In this document: in pieces, positions 1-6,060 of the stretch
How positions within the stretch are numbered: the stretch's first letter is position 1
Layout: each line of letters starts with the position of its first letter
Source of the DNA: a virus
DNA: 21,081 nt
IMG/VR virus record: IMGVR_UViG_3300008624_000613
Coordinates: 1 to 21,081 of that record
Reading direction: 5' to 3' (one strand)
Made by a program: the position numbers and the translations under genes
Notes under the pieces: generated by a model
Database searches by the model: none
The model's input: the letters and a program-made list of their open reading frames with translations, nothing else
What the model was told of the DNA's origin: nothing

Positions 1-304
1 CAATCCTTTGATGTTAGCATTGTATCAATTACTTGCAGAAGGCAGAGCGGCTAGAAACTGGGCTATGATGGCAGAAACAATTGAAGATAAATTTATATCT
101 TCTAGATATGCCAAAATTGCTAAAGATGAAAAATTCCACGCTTCTATTGGAAGAATGGAACTTGAGAAACTTTGTAATACACAAGAAGCTCAAGATGAAA
201 TCAATTCAGTTATCAACAACTTCAGAAAAGACTTATTTGCAATAACATCTTCAAAAACTGGAACAGTAAAAGAATCTGTTCAGTTAATGGAAACATACGC
301 ATAA
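1..304 (+). CDS. Ferritin-like di-iron protein, C-terminal part (5' truncated by window edge)
   Basis: The reading frame is open to the left edge, so only about the last 101 residues are seen; the TTG at 8 and ATG at 11 are probably internal. The fragment is all-helical in character. It contains an E-G-R-A-A-R-N-W stretch, a second helix rich in Glu and Met, and a D-E-K-F-H segment, giving an E-x-x-H motif like that of di-iron helical bundle proteins (ferritin, rubrerythrin and related oxygenases). Family-level function would be iron binding or di-iron redox chemistry; the substrate cannot be inferred. A strong terminator follows the TAA by about 25 bases, so this is the last gene of its transcript. 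It could also be a helical protein that only resembles ferritins, since the first iron-ligand helices are outside the window. Confidence 0.5.
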   Translation, partial: NPLMLALYQLLAEGRAARNWAMMAETIEDKFISSRYAKIAKDEKFHASIGRMELEKLCNTQEAQDEINSVINNFRKDLFAITSSKTGTVKESVQLMETYA

Positions 305-327
305 TAAGAATTTAAATTCTTAAGACT

Positions 328-357
328 AAAGGGCGGTAATTTTATCGCCCTTTTTTT
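328..357 (+). terminator. Rho-independent terminator
   Basis: GGGCG (331-335) pairs with CGCCC (346-350), the stem continuing through a G-T wobble and A-T pairs around a small AT loop, followed by seven T (351-357). It closes the upstream ferritin-like gene. The stem is very close to that at 6005-6029. Confidence 0.9.
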
Positions 358-361
358 ATGA

Positions 362-369
362 CTTAAATA
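362..369 (+). promoter_or_regulatory. T4-type late promoter (CTTAAATA)
   Basis: TAAATA core ending at 369. T4 late promoters are a single box about 10 bases before the start site, which puts +1 at 375, exactly the A of the downstream ATG. No Shine-Dalgarno sequence is present. It lies 12 bases after the terminator stem. Confidence 0.75.
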
Positions 370-374
370 TCAGT

Positions 375-1241
375 ATGGAACACAGCAAAGATTATTCAGA
401 AAAAATATTAAAAAAAATTGATGACGATTTACAAGATTCAGATCAAACAATTAAAAACTTAAAAGCACACACAGAAGTTAATGCACTCAAAACAGGTAAG
501 AAACTAGAGTACGGAAAAAGTCGTTGGGACTATGAAAAGAAAAGAGCATTAGAAAGAGGTGCATATCATTTTGACTGGAGCAAAAAAGATAATATTGAAG
601 ATGTGTTAATGTTCCACGGTAACATTGATATGGATTGTGATTACTTTATCAAAACATACGGTGACGCCGCATTAGACAACGCAGTGCATTGGGCAACACG
701 AAACAAAAGTGTTGGCGGAAACTATGCAATAGATCAAGAAGTATATGATATAGTTAGATCAGGTGGTGATCCAGAAAGTAAAATATATGGTAGAGCGAAT
801 ATGTTTACTGATCCAAAAGCGATTGCACTTGCTGAAGGACTTCTAGGGCTCTATGATTACGAATTAAAATTACACTCTCAGGTATGTGGTCAATTATTAC
901 ATATGCACATGGACAACTTTGCGGCAAGGCTAGACAGACAAAATACGTTTGACGAGCTTGATTACGATGTTGATCCAAAAAAAGTACATAGGTTTGTAGT
1001 ATTCTTAAACGATTGGAGTATGGGACAAATATGGCATCAAGGTACAGCAACACATACACATTGGAAAGCAGGAGATATTATTAGTTGGCATTGGCAAGAC
1101 TTTCCACACGGTACAGCAAATATGGGTTGGGACACAAGATATATTTTGCAGTACACAGGTAGAACAACAGACAAAACTTGGAAATTTATTGAAGGAACTA
1201 ATAAAGATTCCAAGCATACTTTAGACATTCATAATGGATGA
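375..1241 (+). CDS. 2OG-Fe(II) oxygenase-family protein
   Basis: A 288-residue protein. The first 60 residues are charged and helical. The C-terminal half looks like the double-stranded beta-helix fold of 2-oxoglutarate/Fe(II) dioxygenases: H178-x-D180 (in HMHMD) as first iron ligands, H245 (in FPHGTAN) as distal ligand, and R255 (in TRYILQY) in the place of the 2-oxoglutarate-binding arginine. Such enzymes hydroxylate or oxidise proteins, nucleic acids or small molecules; the substrate is not evident here. T4-like marine phages commonly carry several of these proteins. The ATG at 375 coincides with the predicted +1 of the late promoter, implying a leaderless message. The 3' end overlaps the next gene by 8 bases, suggesting translational coupling. 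The ligand pattern is clear; activity is inferred. Confidence 0.8.
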   Translation: MEHSKDYSEKILKKIDDDLQDSDQTIKNLKAHTEVNALKTGKKLEYGKSRWDYEKKRALERGAYHFDWSKKDNIEDVLMFHGNIDMDCDYFIKTYGDAALDNAVHWATRNKSVGGNYAIDQEVYDIVRSGGDPESKIYGRANMFTDPKAIALAEGLLGLYDYELKLHSQVCGQLLHMHMDNFAARLDRQNTFDELDYDVDPKKVHRFVVFLNDWSMGQIWHQGTATHTHWKAGDIISWHWQDFPHGTANMGWDTRYILQYTGRTTDKTWKFIEGTNKDSKHTLDIHNG

Positions 1242-1434
1242 AAAAAAGAGATCACTAGCTAAAGTCGTTTCATGGAGATTAATTGGGTTAATAGTATGGC
1301 CAACGGTTAGTTACGCAGTGACAGGTAATTGGGCTGAAACAGGAATACTAACAGGAGCATACTTGTTTATGACTTTAATGTACTACGTTCATGAACGTGT
1401 TTGGGATAAAATTAAGTGGGGAAGAGACAAATAA
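1234..1434 (+). CDS. DUF2061-like small membrane protein
   Basis: A 66-residue protein beginning with a charged K-K-R-S-L-A-K segment and S-W-R, then two hydrophobic segments (about residues 14-30 and 37-52), then Y-Y-x-H-E-R-V-W and a basic C-terminus. This arrangement (K-x-x-S-W-R near the start and a YxHERxW motif at the end of the second helix) is what I recall of the DUF2061 family of small predicted inner-membrane proteins, whose function is unknown. The start overlaps the oxygenase stop by 8 bases with no obvious ribosome binding site, so it is probably translated by coupling. Its presence directly after the oxygenase may be functional or only positional. Confidence 0.75.
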   Translation: MDEKKRSLAKVVSWRLIGLIVWPTVSYAVTGNWAETGILTGAYLFMTLMYYVHERVWDKIKWGRDK

Positions 1435-1447
1435 ACAGTATTTCCAA

Positions 1448-1475
1448 TAGACTTTTAATATAATTCTGCTATAAT
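1448..1475 (+). promoter_or_regulatory. Possible sigma-70-type promoter
   Basis: TAGACT (1448-1453) and TATAAT (1470-1475) are separated by 16 bases, with a second TATAAT at 1459-1464. This would start transcripts near 1482, just inside the adjacent late-promoter box. The very AT-rich context makes chance matches likely, but a closely similar TAGAC...TATAAT pair stands upstream of nrdA. Confidence 0.4.
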
Positions 1476-1479
1476 ATTA

Positions 1480-1487
1480 CTTAAATA
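1480..1487 (+). promoter_or_regulatory. T4-type late promoter (CTTAAATA)
   Basis: TAAATA core ending at 1487; predicted +1 at 1493, one base before the ATG at 1494. There is no Shine-Dalgarno sequence between box and gene. Confidence 0.7.
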
Positions 1488-1493
1488 CCATAT

Positions 1494-1793
1494 ATGCAGA
1501 ATGAAACTAGAAGTTTACTGGAAGAATTAACTAATATGCCCTTGTCAAAAGACAAGGAAAATGTAGTAGAAAGCAGAGCATCTCACATTATTGAATCTGC
1601 TATAAGACTTATATCCTTCATTAGAGAAAACTTTGATCCCGAGACTGCATATAAACTAGAAAAACGATTTCATTCATCTATTAAAAATATGGATAGTAAC
1701 AAATTTTCAAAAGGTGTTGCTCGCATTAAAGAAAATAGAGACATTAAAGATAATGTTCTAAAAATTAAAGATGGTGAATACAAAGAGGACTAA
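1494..1793 (+). CDS. Small phage protein of unknown function
   Basis: A 99-residue protein, highly charged (Lys, Glu, Asp, Arg) and predicted mostly helical, with no membrane segment, no cysteines and no motif I recognise. The centre (about residues 28-47) is an amphipathic helix with Ile/Leu spacing, followed by a basic stretch, then a charged tail ending KED. It is preceded by a late promoter and possibly an early-type one, and is followed after 2 bases by the next gene, so the two are co-transcribed. Co-expression with the ligase-like protein downstream is the only functional hint. Confidence 0.75.
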   Translation: MQNETRSLLEELTNMPLSKDKENVVESRASHIIESAIRLISFIRENFDPETAYKLEKRFHSSIKNMDSNKFSKGVARIKENRDIKDNVLKIKDGEYKED

Positions 1794-1795
1794 CC

Positions 1796-3016
1796 ATGTT
1801 GATAGAAGATGTCCTATTAGAATTTAAAAGGACCCACCTAGAACATATAGAAGATATTATTATTACAGATGGCTACAATGGAGGCAAAGCTGTAATAGAT
1901 TACTTCCGTGGATTATTAGTAACACTTCAAGGCACGTCGTCTGAAGCTATGTCTGTTTCAGTTAAATGGGATGGAGCACCTGCCGTTGTATGTGGTACTC
2001 ATCCTGAAACTGGAAAATTCTTTGTAGGTACTAAATCAGTATTTGCTCAAAATGCCAAAGTAAACTACACTAAAAAAGATATAGCAAACAATCATGGAAC
2101 AGAAGATTTAGGACAAAAACTATTAAAATGTCTTGTACACTTAAAAAAATTAAACATACAAGGAGTAGTACAAGGAGACCTACTGTTTACTGACAATGAC
2201 ATTGTAAGAAAAAACTTTAATAATGTTCCACATTTAACATTTAAACCTAACACCATTACATACGCAGTACCAGAAGATTCTGATATTGGTAGACAAATAG
2301 ATACTGCTAAAGTAGGAATTATATTTCATACAACATACAATGGTGAAGTACTTGCTGATATGACAGCATCCGCAGGAGCAGACACTGAATCATTTTCAAA
2401 ATTACCCGATGTATTTTTTGACAATGCAACATACAAAGATGTGTCAGGCTCTGCTAAATTTACAGCAGAAGAGACACAAAAATTTATGAGTGGTATTGAA
2501 AAGTTAGAAGGACTACTTAATAATGTACCACGTAATCTTTCAGACTTGTTAGGACAAAACAATGACTTTGTGGGTTACTTCCAATTATATATTAATGCAA
2601 TGGTTAAACAAGGACAACTACCAAACAATATAAATCAATTTTTACAAGGTTTTAAAAAGTTTTATGCAGAAAGAATGCAACAACAAATTGCAGGATTAAA
2701 AGCACAAAAGGCATTACAATTAAGACAAGATAAAATGAAACAAATGCCAGTATTCATGGCTAGAATTAAAAAACCTTTACAAGCGATGCTAACATTTTAT
2801 AAGTCAGTACAACTATTAAAAGGCTTTGTACTTAAAAAAATGAACCAAGCAATGGCTATTGGCTCTTTTGCACAAACTAACAATGGACTAGAAGTAACTG
2901 ATCCAGAAGGATTTGTTGCTGTTGATAAAACTGGTAATGCTGTTAAACTTGTAGATAGATTAGGGTTCTCAAGAAGAAACTTGGCTGTTGTCAAAAAATT
3001 CCAAAAAACTAATTAA
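1796..3016 (+). CDS. Conserved-type phage protein with covalent nucleotidyltransferase (ligase-like) motifs
   Basis: A 406-residue protein. Residues 57-60 are K-W-D-G, matching the KxDG motif I of ATP-dependent DNA/RNA ligases and mRNA capping enzymes, in which the lysine is nucleotidylated. Further candidate motifs follow in family order: V-V-Q-G-D-L-L (124-130, motif III-like), K-V-G-I-I-F-H-T-T-Y (172-181, IIIa-like), E371-G-F-V374 (motif IV, EGxV) and V-K-L-V (383-386, motif V, with one lysine instead of the usual KxK). Between about 220 and 350 lies a helical, Gln/Lys-rich insertion absent from minimal ligases. I believe this corresponds to a family of unknown function found in T4-like marine phages (possibly annotated DUF6267, from memory). 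It could be a divergent RNA/DNA ligase or an inactive relative. The 3' end overlaps the minus-strand gene by 48 bases. Confidence 0.8.
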   Translation: MLIEDVLLEFKRTHLEHIEDIIITDGYNGGKAVIDYFRGLLVTLQGTSSEAMSVSVKWDGAPAVVCGTHPETGKFFVGTKSVFAQNAKVNYTKKDIANNHGTEDLGQKLLKCLVHLKKLNIQGVVQGDLLFTDNDIVRKNFNNVPHLTFKPNTITYAVPEDSDIGRQIDTAKVGIIFHTTYNGEVLADMTASAGADTESFSKLPDVFFDNATYKDVSGSAKFTAEETQKFMSGIEKLEGLLNNVPRNLSDLLGQNNDFVGYFQLYINAMVKQGQLPNNINQFLQGFKKFYAERMQQQIAGLKAQKALQLRQDKMKQMPVFMARIKKPLQAMLTFYKSVQLLKGFVLKKMNQAMAIGSFAQTNNGLEVTDPEGFVAVDKTGNAVKLVDRLGFSRRNLAVVKKFQKTN

Positions 3017-4045
3017 AGTTTTATTAACTTCCTCACTTAACTTTTCTTTATTAAAAAGTGTATCATAATTATGTTGTCTTAATGCAATTGTCTGACGATA
3101 TATATCTTGCCAATCTTTTGTTCTTAAATCTTTACACAACGAAACAATCTTATCAATTTTTTTATCTTTATCGTTTTCTAAATCATACGATTCATCAAAA
3201 TAAGAACCAAATGTTTTAAATCCTATCTCTCTTAATTTTTGTAGATACAAATGATTACCATGGACTACAAATACGTGTTGAGCCATAATAGGTTTCCATA
3301 TTTTCTCAGTCATAAAAACGTCTGTATCATTATCGTTAGTTTCAGAAACTATTGAACAGACTGTATCAACATATGGCATTTCTGTTATGTCTTGATCCTT
3401 GCCCCAACGTGGATAGTCTTTAGGATCTATACCTGGTAACTCATACTTCTTTTCCAATCTACGTTTTGGTTCTCCTTCAACAAACGTGTATATACTATTA
3501 TCTAATACACCTTGTTCCAACAATTTATTGTAAAGTTTAACTCTATGCTTTCTTGGTTCTTTATTCAAATATAAGAAGTCGTGTTTTTTATACCAGTAAC
3601 TACCAAAGTGATCATGAGTAAATTTAAACTTATTGTTTAAATGCTTATCATACATATACCACCAGAACCAACTAACGCCACCTGTCCAATTAAATGACGT
3701 TACTCCTTCTATATCGTTTGGATATATATTACCAGCATTAATATTTTCTTGTGATTCCCAAGGTGACGCCATTATAAATTTAAACCCTTGACTATGCAAT
3801 AGCTTAACTCTTTTTAATAACTCTACTTGATATTCTGAATTAGCACATATTCTATTATTAGCAATAGTTCTATCAATAAAAGCAAACCGTCTATTATATG
3901 AATCTAAATCATAATTGTGTAGAGTGTAGTACTCTCCTGTATAATCTATCTTTTGATCTGGTAAAGAGTGTGCATCTAAAAACCGTTCATAAGACTGATG
4001 ATTACCAGTTTTCATTAGATCAGTTAGGAAAAAATTACGTTGCAT
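2969..4045 (-). CDS. Probable glycosyltransferase
   Basis: A 358-residue protein and the only gene on the minus strand. The C-terminal part contains F-M-T-E-K-I-W-K-P-I (244-253) followed by a hydrophobic strand (VFVVHG) and an L-x-x-L-R-x-x-G-F-K-T-F segment (268-279) ending in D-E-S-Y-D. That pattern resembles the nucleotide-sugar-binding C-terminal half of fucosyltransferase- or exostosin-like glycosyltransferases. An aromatic-rich centre (W-F-W-W-Y near 126-130) and an R-K-H-R-V-K-L-Y-N-K-L helix (165-175) precede it. There is no signal peptide or membrane segment, so it would act in the cytoplasm. The ATG at 4045 has no clear ribosome binding site; an alternative Met is at residue 11. 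It is convergent with the ligase-like gene (48-base overlap) and divergent from the gene at 4064. Family assignment is tentative. Confidence 0.6.
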   Translation of the reverse strand: MQRNFFLTDLMKTGNHQSYERFLDAHSLPDQKIDYTGEYYTLHNYDLDSYNRRFAFIDRTIANNRICANSEYQVELLKRVKLLHSQGFKFIMASPWESQENINAGNIYPNDIEGVTSFNWTGGVSWFWWYMYDKHLNNKFKFTHDHFGSYWYKKHDFLYLNKEPRKHRVKLYNKLLEQGVLDNSIYTFVEGEPKRRLEKKYELPGIDPKDYPRWGKDQDITEMPYVDTVCSIVSETNDNDTDVFMTEKIWKPIMAQHVFVVHGNHLYLQKLREIGFKTFGSYFDESYDLENDKDKKIDKIVSLCKDLRTKDWQDIYRQTIALRQHNYDTLFNKEKLSEEVNKTLISFLEFFDNSQVSS

Positions 4046-4050
4046 CTATC

Positions 4051-4058
4051 TATAAATA
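4051..4058 (+). promoter_or_regulatory. T4-type late promoter (TATAAATA)
   Basis: Exact T4 late consensus, ending at 4058; predicted +1 at 4064 coincides with an in-frame ATG. It lies only 5 bases from the minus-strand start codon, so it restarts + strand transcription after the reversed gene. Confidence 0.85.
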
Positions 4059-4063
4059 TGTGT

Positions 4064-4915
4064 ATGATAACATCCTTTTTACAGTATGTAGCCGAGGGTA
4101 GGGTCGTACGAAGACAAAGTGACCTTGCAAGATATACATTCCAAGAAATTACAGAGAGAATATATCTTAGTTTTCTTACATTGGCACTATTAAAAAACTT
4201 TTCGCAAACAGCAAGTTTTGTAAAATCTTATGCTGGCCAAACACTAACATATGGTTCATTTGATAGAGTACGAGGTACAGCAAATGACCTTCATAATATG
4301 TTAGCCATAGTAGCAGGTGATCCAGCTATTGTTCAAAAACTAGCAAACAAAAATGCCGCAATGGCCTTAAGACAAAGACAAACTGTTCCTGTAACATCTA
4401 TAAAAAGATATCTCAGAGATTTTAAAAATGACTATAAATTTTTAACACAATTAGAAGTAGCATTGGGTATTAGCAATCCTGACTATAAAAATTTAAGACG
4501 TGCCATTACTGATTATATTTCTTTAGATATTAAACGAAAAAAAGTTACTGCTACAAGATTACTACAAGCACTAAAGGCTAAACTACCAGGAACTGACTTA
4601 CAAAGACAAGCACAGGCATTTGCTAACAAACATCATTTAGAATTAGATGATGTAGTTGATGCAGAAAGAACAGTACCTGGTGTAGAACTTACTCCAAATG
4701 AAATGCAGGCATATAGACTCCTTGTTGGATCATCTAATGTTAGACGGGCAAAAGTTGCCGCTGATATGATTAGACAAGGTAAGGCAGTACCCGCTCCTGT
4801 AATGGTTGCTTATGCACCTATCGTAACAATGATAGATGACATAGCTAAAGGTGGTTATTCCTTTGTTAAACTATTACAAGTAATTCATGCCAGAGCAAAA
4901 TCTAGAAGAACGTAA
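4064..4915 (+). CDS. Helical phage protein of unknown function
   Basis: A 283-residue protein if started at the ATG at 4064, chosen because it sits exactly at the predicted +1 of the exact late promoter; the in-frame ATG at 4058 lies in the promoter box, and the TTG at 4040 is upstream of it. The protein is basic and strongly helical, rich in Arg, Lys, Ala and Leu, with no cysteine, no obvious membrane span and no catalytic motif that I recognise. N-terminal residues 4-15 contain F-L-Q-Y-V-A-E-G-R-V, and the C-terminus is A-R-A-K-S-R-R-T. A nucleic-acid-binding or structural role would fit the composition, but this is a guess. The downstream methyltransferase starts just after, or overlapping, its stop. 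Confidence 0.75.
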   Translation: MITSFLQYVAEGRVVRRQSDLARYTFQEITERIYLSFLTLALLKNFSQTASFVKSYAGQTLTYGSFDRVRGTANDLHNMLAIVAGDPAIVQKLANKNAAMALRQRQTVPVTSIKRYLRDFKNDYKFLTQLEVALGISNPDYKNLRRAITDYISLDIKRKKVTATRLLQALKAKLPGTDLQRQAQAFANKHHLELDDVVDAERTVPGVELTPNEMQAYRLLVGSSNVRRAKVAADMIRQGKAVPAPVMVAYAPIVTMIDDIAKGGYSFVKLLQVIHARAKSRRT

Positions 4916-4916
4916 A

Positions 4917-5519
4917 ATGCATCCATCTGAGTTTTGGACAGTAGACGGAAATCATTCTCAACCAACACTAATAAACGATACCACTGGACGATATAGACAA
5001 GAACGACAAAGAACAAACGCATTAAGATATGTTAAAAGTAAAAGAAATTGTATAGACATAGGCAGTCATGTAGGCCTATGGACTCGCGAACTTGCATCAA
5101 TATTTGAACAAGTATATTGTTTTGAACCTAATCCAATCTTTATAGAATGTTTTAAAAAAAATATAACTGAAACTAACGTACAATTATTTCAATATGGATT
5201 GTCTAATAAAGAACATACAACATCAATGAAAGAAACCAATTCCACAATGATGACTGAAGAGCCTGGCAGTATACAATGTCGAACACTTGATAGTTTTAAT
5301 TTAAACAACATAGACTTTATTAAAATTGATGTCGATGGTTTTGAAGTTAGAGTTTTAAACGGTGCAATTGAAACTATTACAAGAAACAAACCAGCTATTA
5401 ATATTGAAATGAAAAAAGAAAAAAGGCCAGCAACTTGTATAGAGATAAGAAAAATCCTCAGTCATTTAAGCTACTATCCTCGAAAAAGAACTAGATCTGA
5501 CATAATCTGGACAAAATAG
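4917..5519 (+). CDS. FkbM-family methyltransferase
   Basis: A 200-residue protein from the ATG at 4917, directly after the preceding TAA; an in-frame ATG at 4887 would add 10 residues and overlap the upstream gene by 29 bases. SAM-binding motif I is C-I-D-I-G-S-H-V-G-L-W-T (45-56), followed by the acidic end of strand 2 in C-F-E-P-N-P (68-73). The hallmark of FkbM enzymes, I-D-F-I-K-I-D-V-D-G-F-E followed by V-L-N-G-A, is at 132-150. The family O-methylates sugars, polyketides or other hydroxyl groups using S-adenosylmethionine. With a probable glycosyltransferase nearby, a glycan substrate is possible, but nothing in the sequence specifies it. The length is somewhat short for the family but all core motifs are present. 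Confidence 0.9.
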   Translation: MHPSEFWTVDGNHSQPTLINDTTGRYRQERQRTNALRYVKSKRNCIDIGSHVGLWTRELASIFEQVYCFEPNPIFIECFKKNITETNVQLFQYGLSNKEHTTSMKETNSTMMTEEPGSIQCRTLDSFNLNNIDFIKIDVDGFEVRVLNGAIETITRNKPAINIEMKKEKRPATCIEIRKILSHLSYYPRKRTRSDIIWTK

Positions 5520-5550
5520 TTATATAAACACTAAATTTACCAAATCTTTT

Positions 5551-5558
5551 ACTAAATA
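5551..5558 (+). promoter_or_regulatory. T4-type late promoter (ACTAAATA)
   Basis: TAAATA core ending at 5558; predicted +1 at 5564. Unlike most late promoters here, it leaves a long leader (57 bases) before the gene at 5621. Confidence 0.7.
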
Positions 5559-5566
5559 GATGCAAC

Positions 5567-5587
5567 ATGACACCGGAGCGGTGTCGT
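5567..5587 (+). promoter_or_regulatory. 5' leader hairpin
   Basis: GACACC (5569-5574) pairs perfectly with GGTGTC (5580-5585), extended by T-G and A-T pairs, with a five-base loop GGAGC that can close to GAG. It begins 3 bases after the predicted +1. There is no T-tract, so it is not a terminator; a hairpin at the 5' end commonly protects mRNA from decay. Confidence 0.65.
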
Positions 5588-5608
5588 AGTCATTAAATCA
5601 GATAATAA

Positions 5609-5614
5609 GGAGGA
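5609..5614 (+). promoter_or_regulatory. Strong ribosome binding site (AGGAGG)
   Basis: AGGAGG lies six bases before the ATG at 5621. It is the best Shine-Dalgarno sequence I found in the window, and most other starts have none. Confidence 0.85.
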
Positions 5615-5620
5615 TTTAAA

Positions 5621-5965
5621 ATGGCAGGACAAGTAAAAGTAAATCCAGCGGCAACTACTGTACCAATGAATGTTGTAGGTAAAGATCTACAATTTTTCAC
5701 AGTTGATTATATCCAAGATATATCATCTAAAACAGGACCGTTGAGTGCTCAAAAAGCGGCAATAGATGCAATTCAATCGACTTGCACTATATTAGCGGCA
5801 GGACCACTAGGAAACTCAAACACTGAACAAACGTTCATGGTTGAAGGTTCCGACGTAACAGTAGCGGCTACTTTACAAGCGGTTATCCGTGCATTAGGAA
5901 CAGTTGATTCATTTGATCATTCCGATGACACAGTAACAGCAAAAACTTTAGTAATAGCTGTATAA
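5621..5965 (+). CDS. Probable abundant virion protein (unknown family)
   Basis: A 114-residue protein rich in Ala, Thr, Val, Ser and Gly, with a single cysteine, no membrane segment and no basic clusters. The composition (alternating V/T/A stretches, ending T-L-V-I-A-V) suggests a compact beta-rich fold such as a head decoration or other structural protein. I do not recognise the family. Its expression signals are exceptional: its own late promoter, a leader with a 5' hairpin, an AGGAGG ribosome binding site and a strong terminator about 40 bases after the stop, making it a single-gene transcript. This predicts one of the most highly expressed late products. The virion role is inferred from these signals and composition only. 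Confidence 0.8.
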   Translation: MAGQVKVNPAATTVPMNVVGKDLQFFTVDYIQDISSKTGPLSAQKAAIDAIQSTCTILAAGPLGNSNTEQTFMVEGSDVTVAATLQAVIRALGTVDSFDHSDDTVTAKTLVIAV

Positions 5966-6002
5966 TAATAACAACTAGATACGAGTTTTTAGTAAAACAT
6001 TA

Positions 6003-6036
6003 AAAGGGCGGACATTTATTTGTTCGCCCTTTTTTC
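6003..6036 (+). terminator. Rho-independent terminator
   Basis: GGGCGGAC (6005-6012) pairs with GTTCGCCC (6022-6029), including one G-T wobble, followed by a T-rich tract. It ends the transcript of the 114-residue protein and is nearly the same in stem sequence as the terminator at 331-357. Confidence 0.9.
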
Positions 6037-6040
6037 TTTA

Positions 6041-6048
6041 ATTAAATA
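6041..6048 (+). promoter_or_regulatory. T4-type late promoter (ATTAAATA)
   Basis: TAAATA core ending at 6048; predicted +1 at 6054, seven bases before the ATG at 6061. The TTAAATA starts 12 bases after the terminator stem, the same distance as at 363. Confidence 0.7.
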
Positions 6049-6060
6049 TCTAAAAGCATA

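Noticed and set aside
4040-4063. Earlier in-frame starts (TTG 4040, ATG 4058) for the gene at 4064.
   Set aside because: They lie before or inside the exact TATAAATA promoter box, so a transcript from it would not contain them; 4064 matches the predicted +1.
4040-5566. An 11-base segment, ATAGATGCAAC, near the minus-strand start (inverted) and again at 5556-5566.
   Set aside because: In an AT-rich window of this size several 11-base matches are expected by chance, and the two contexts do not share promoter geometry.
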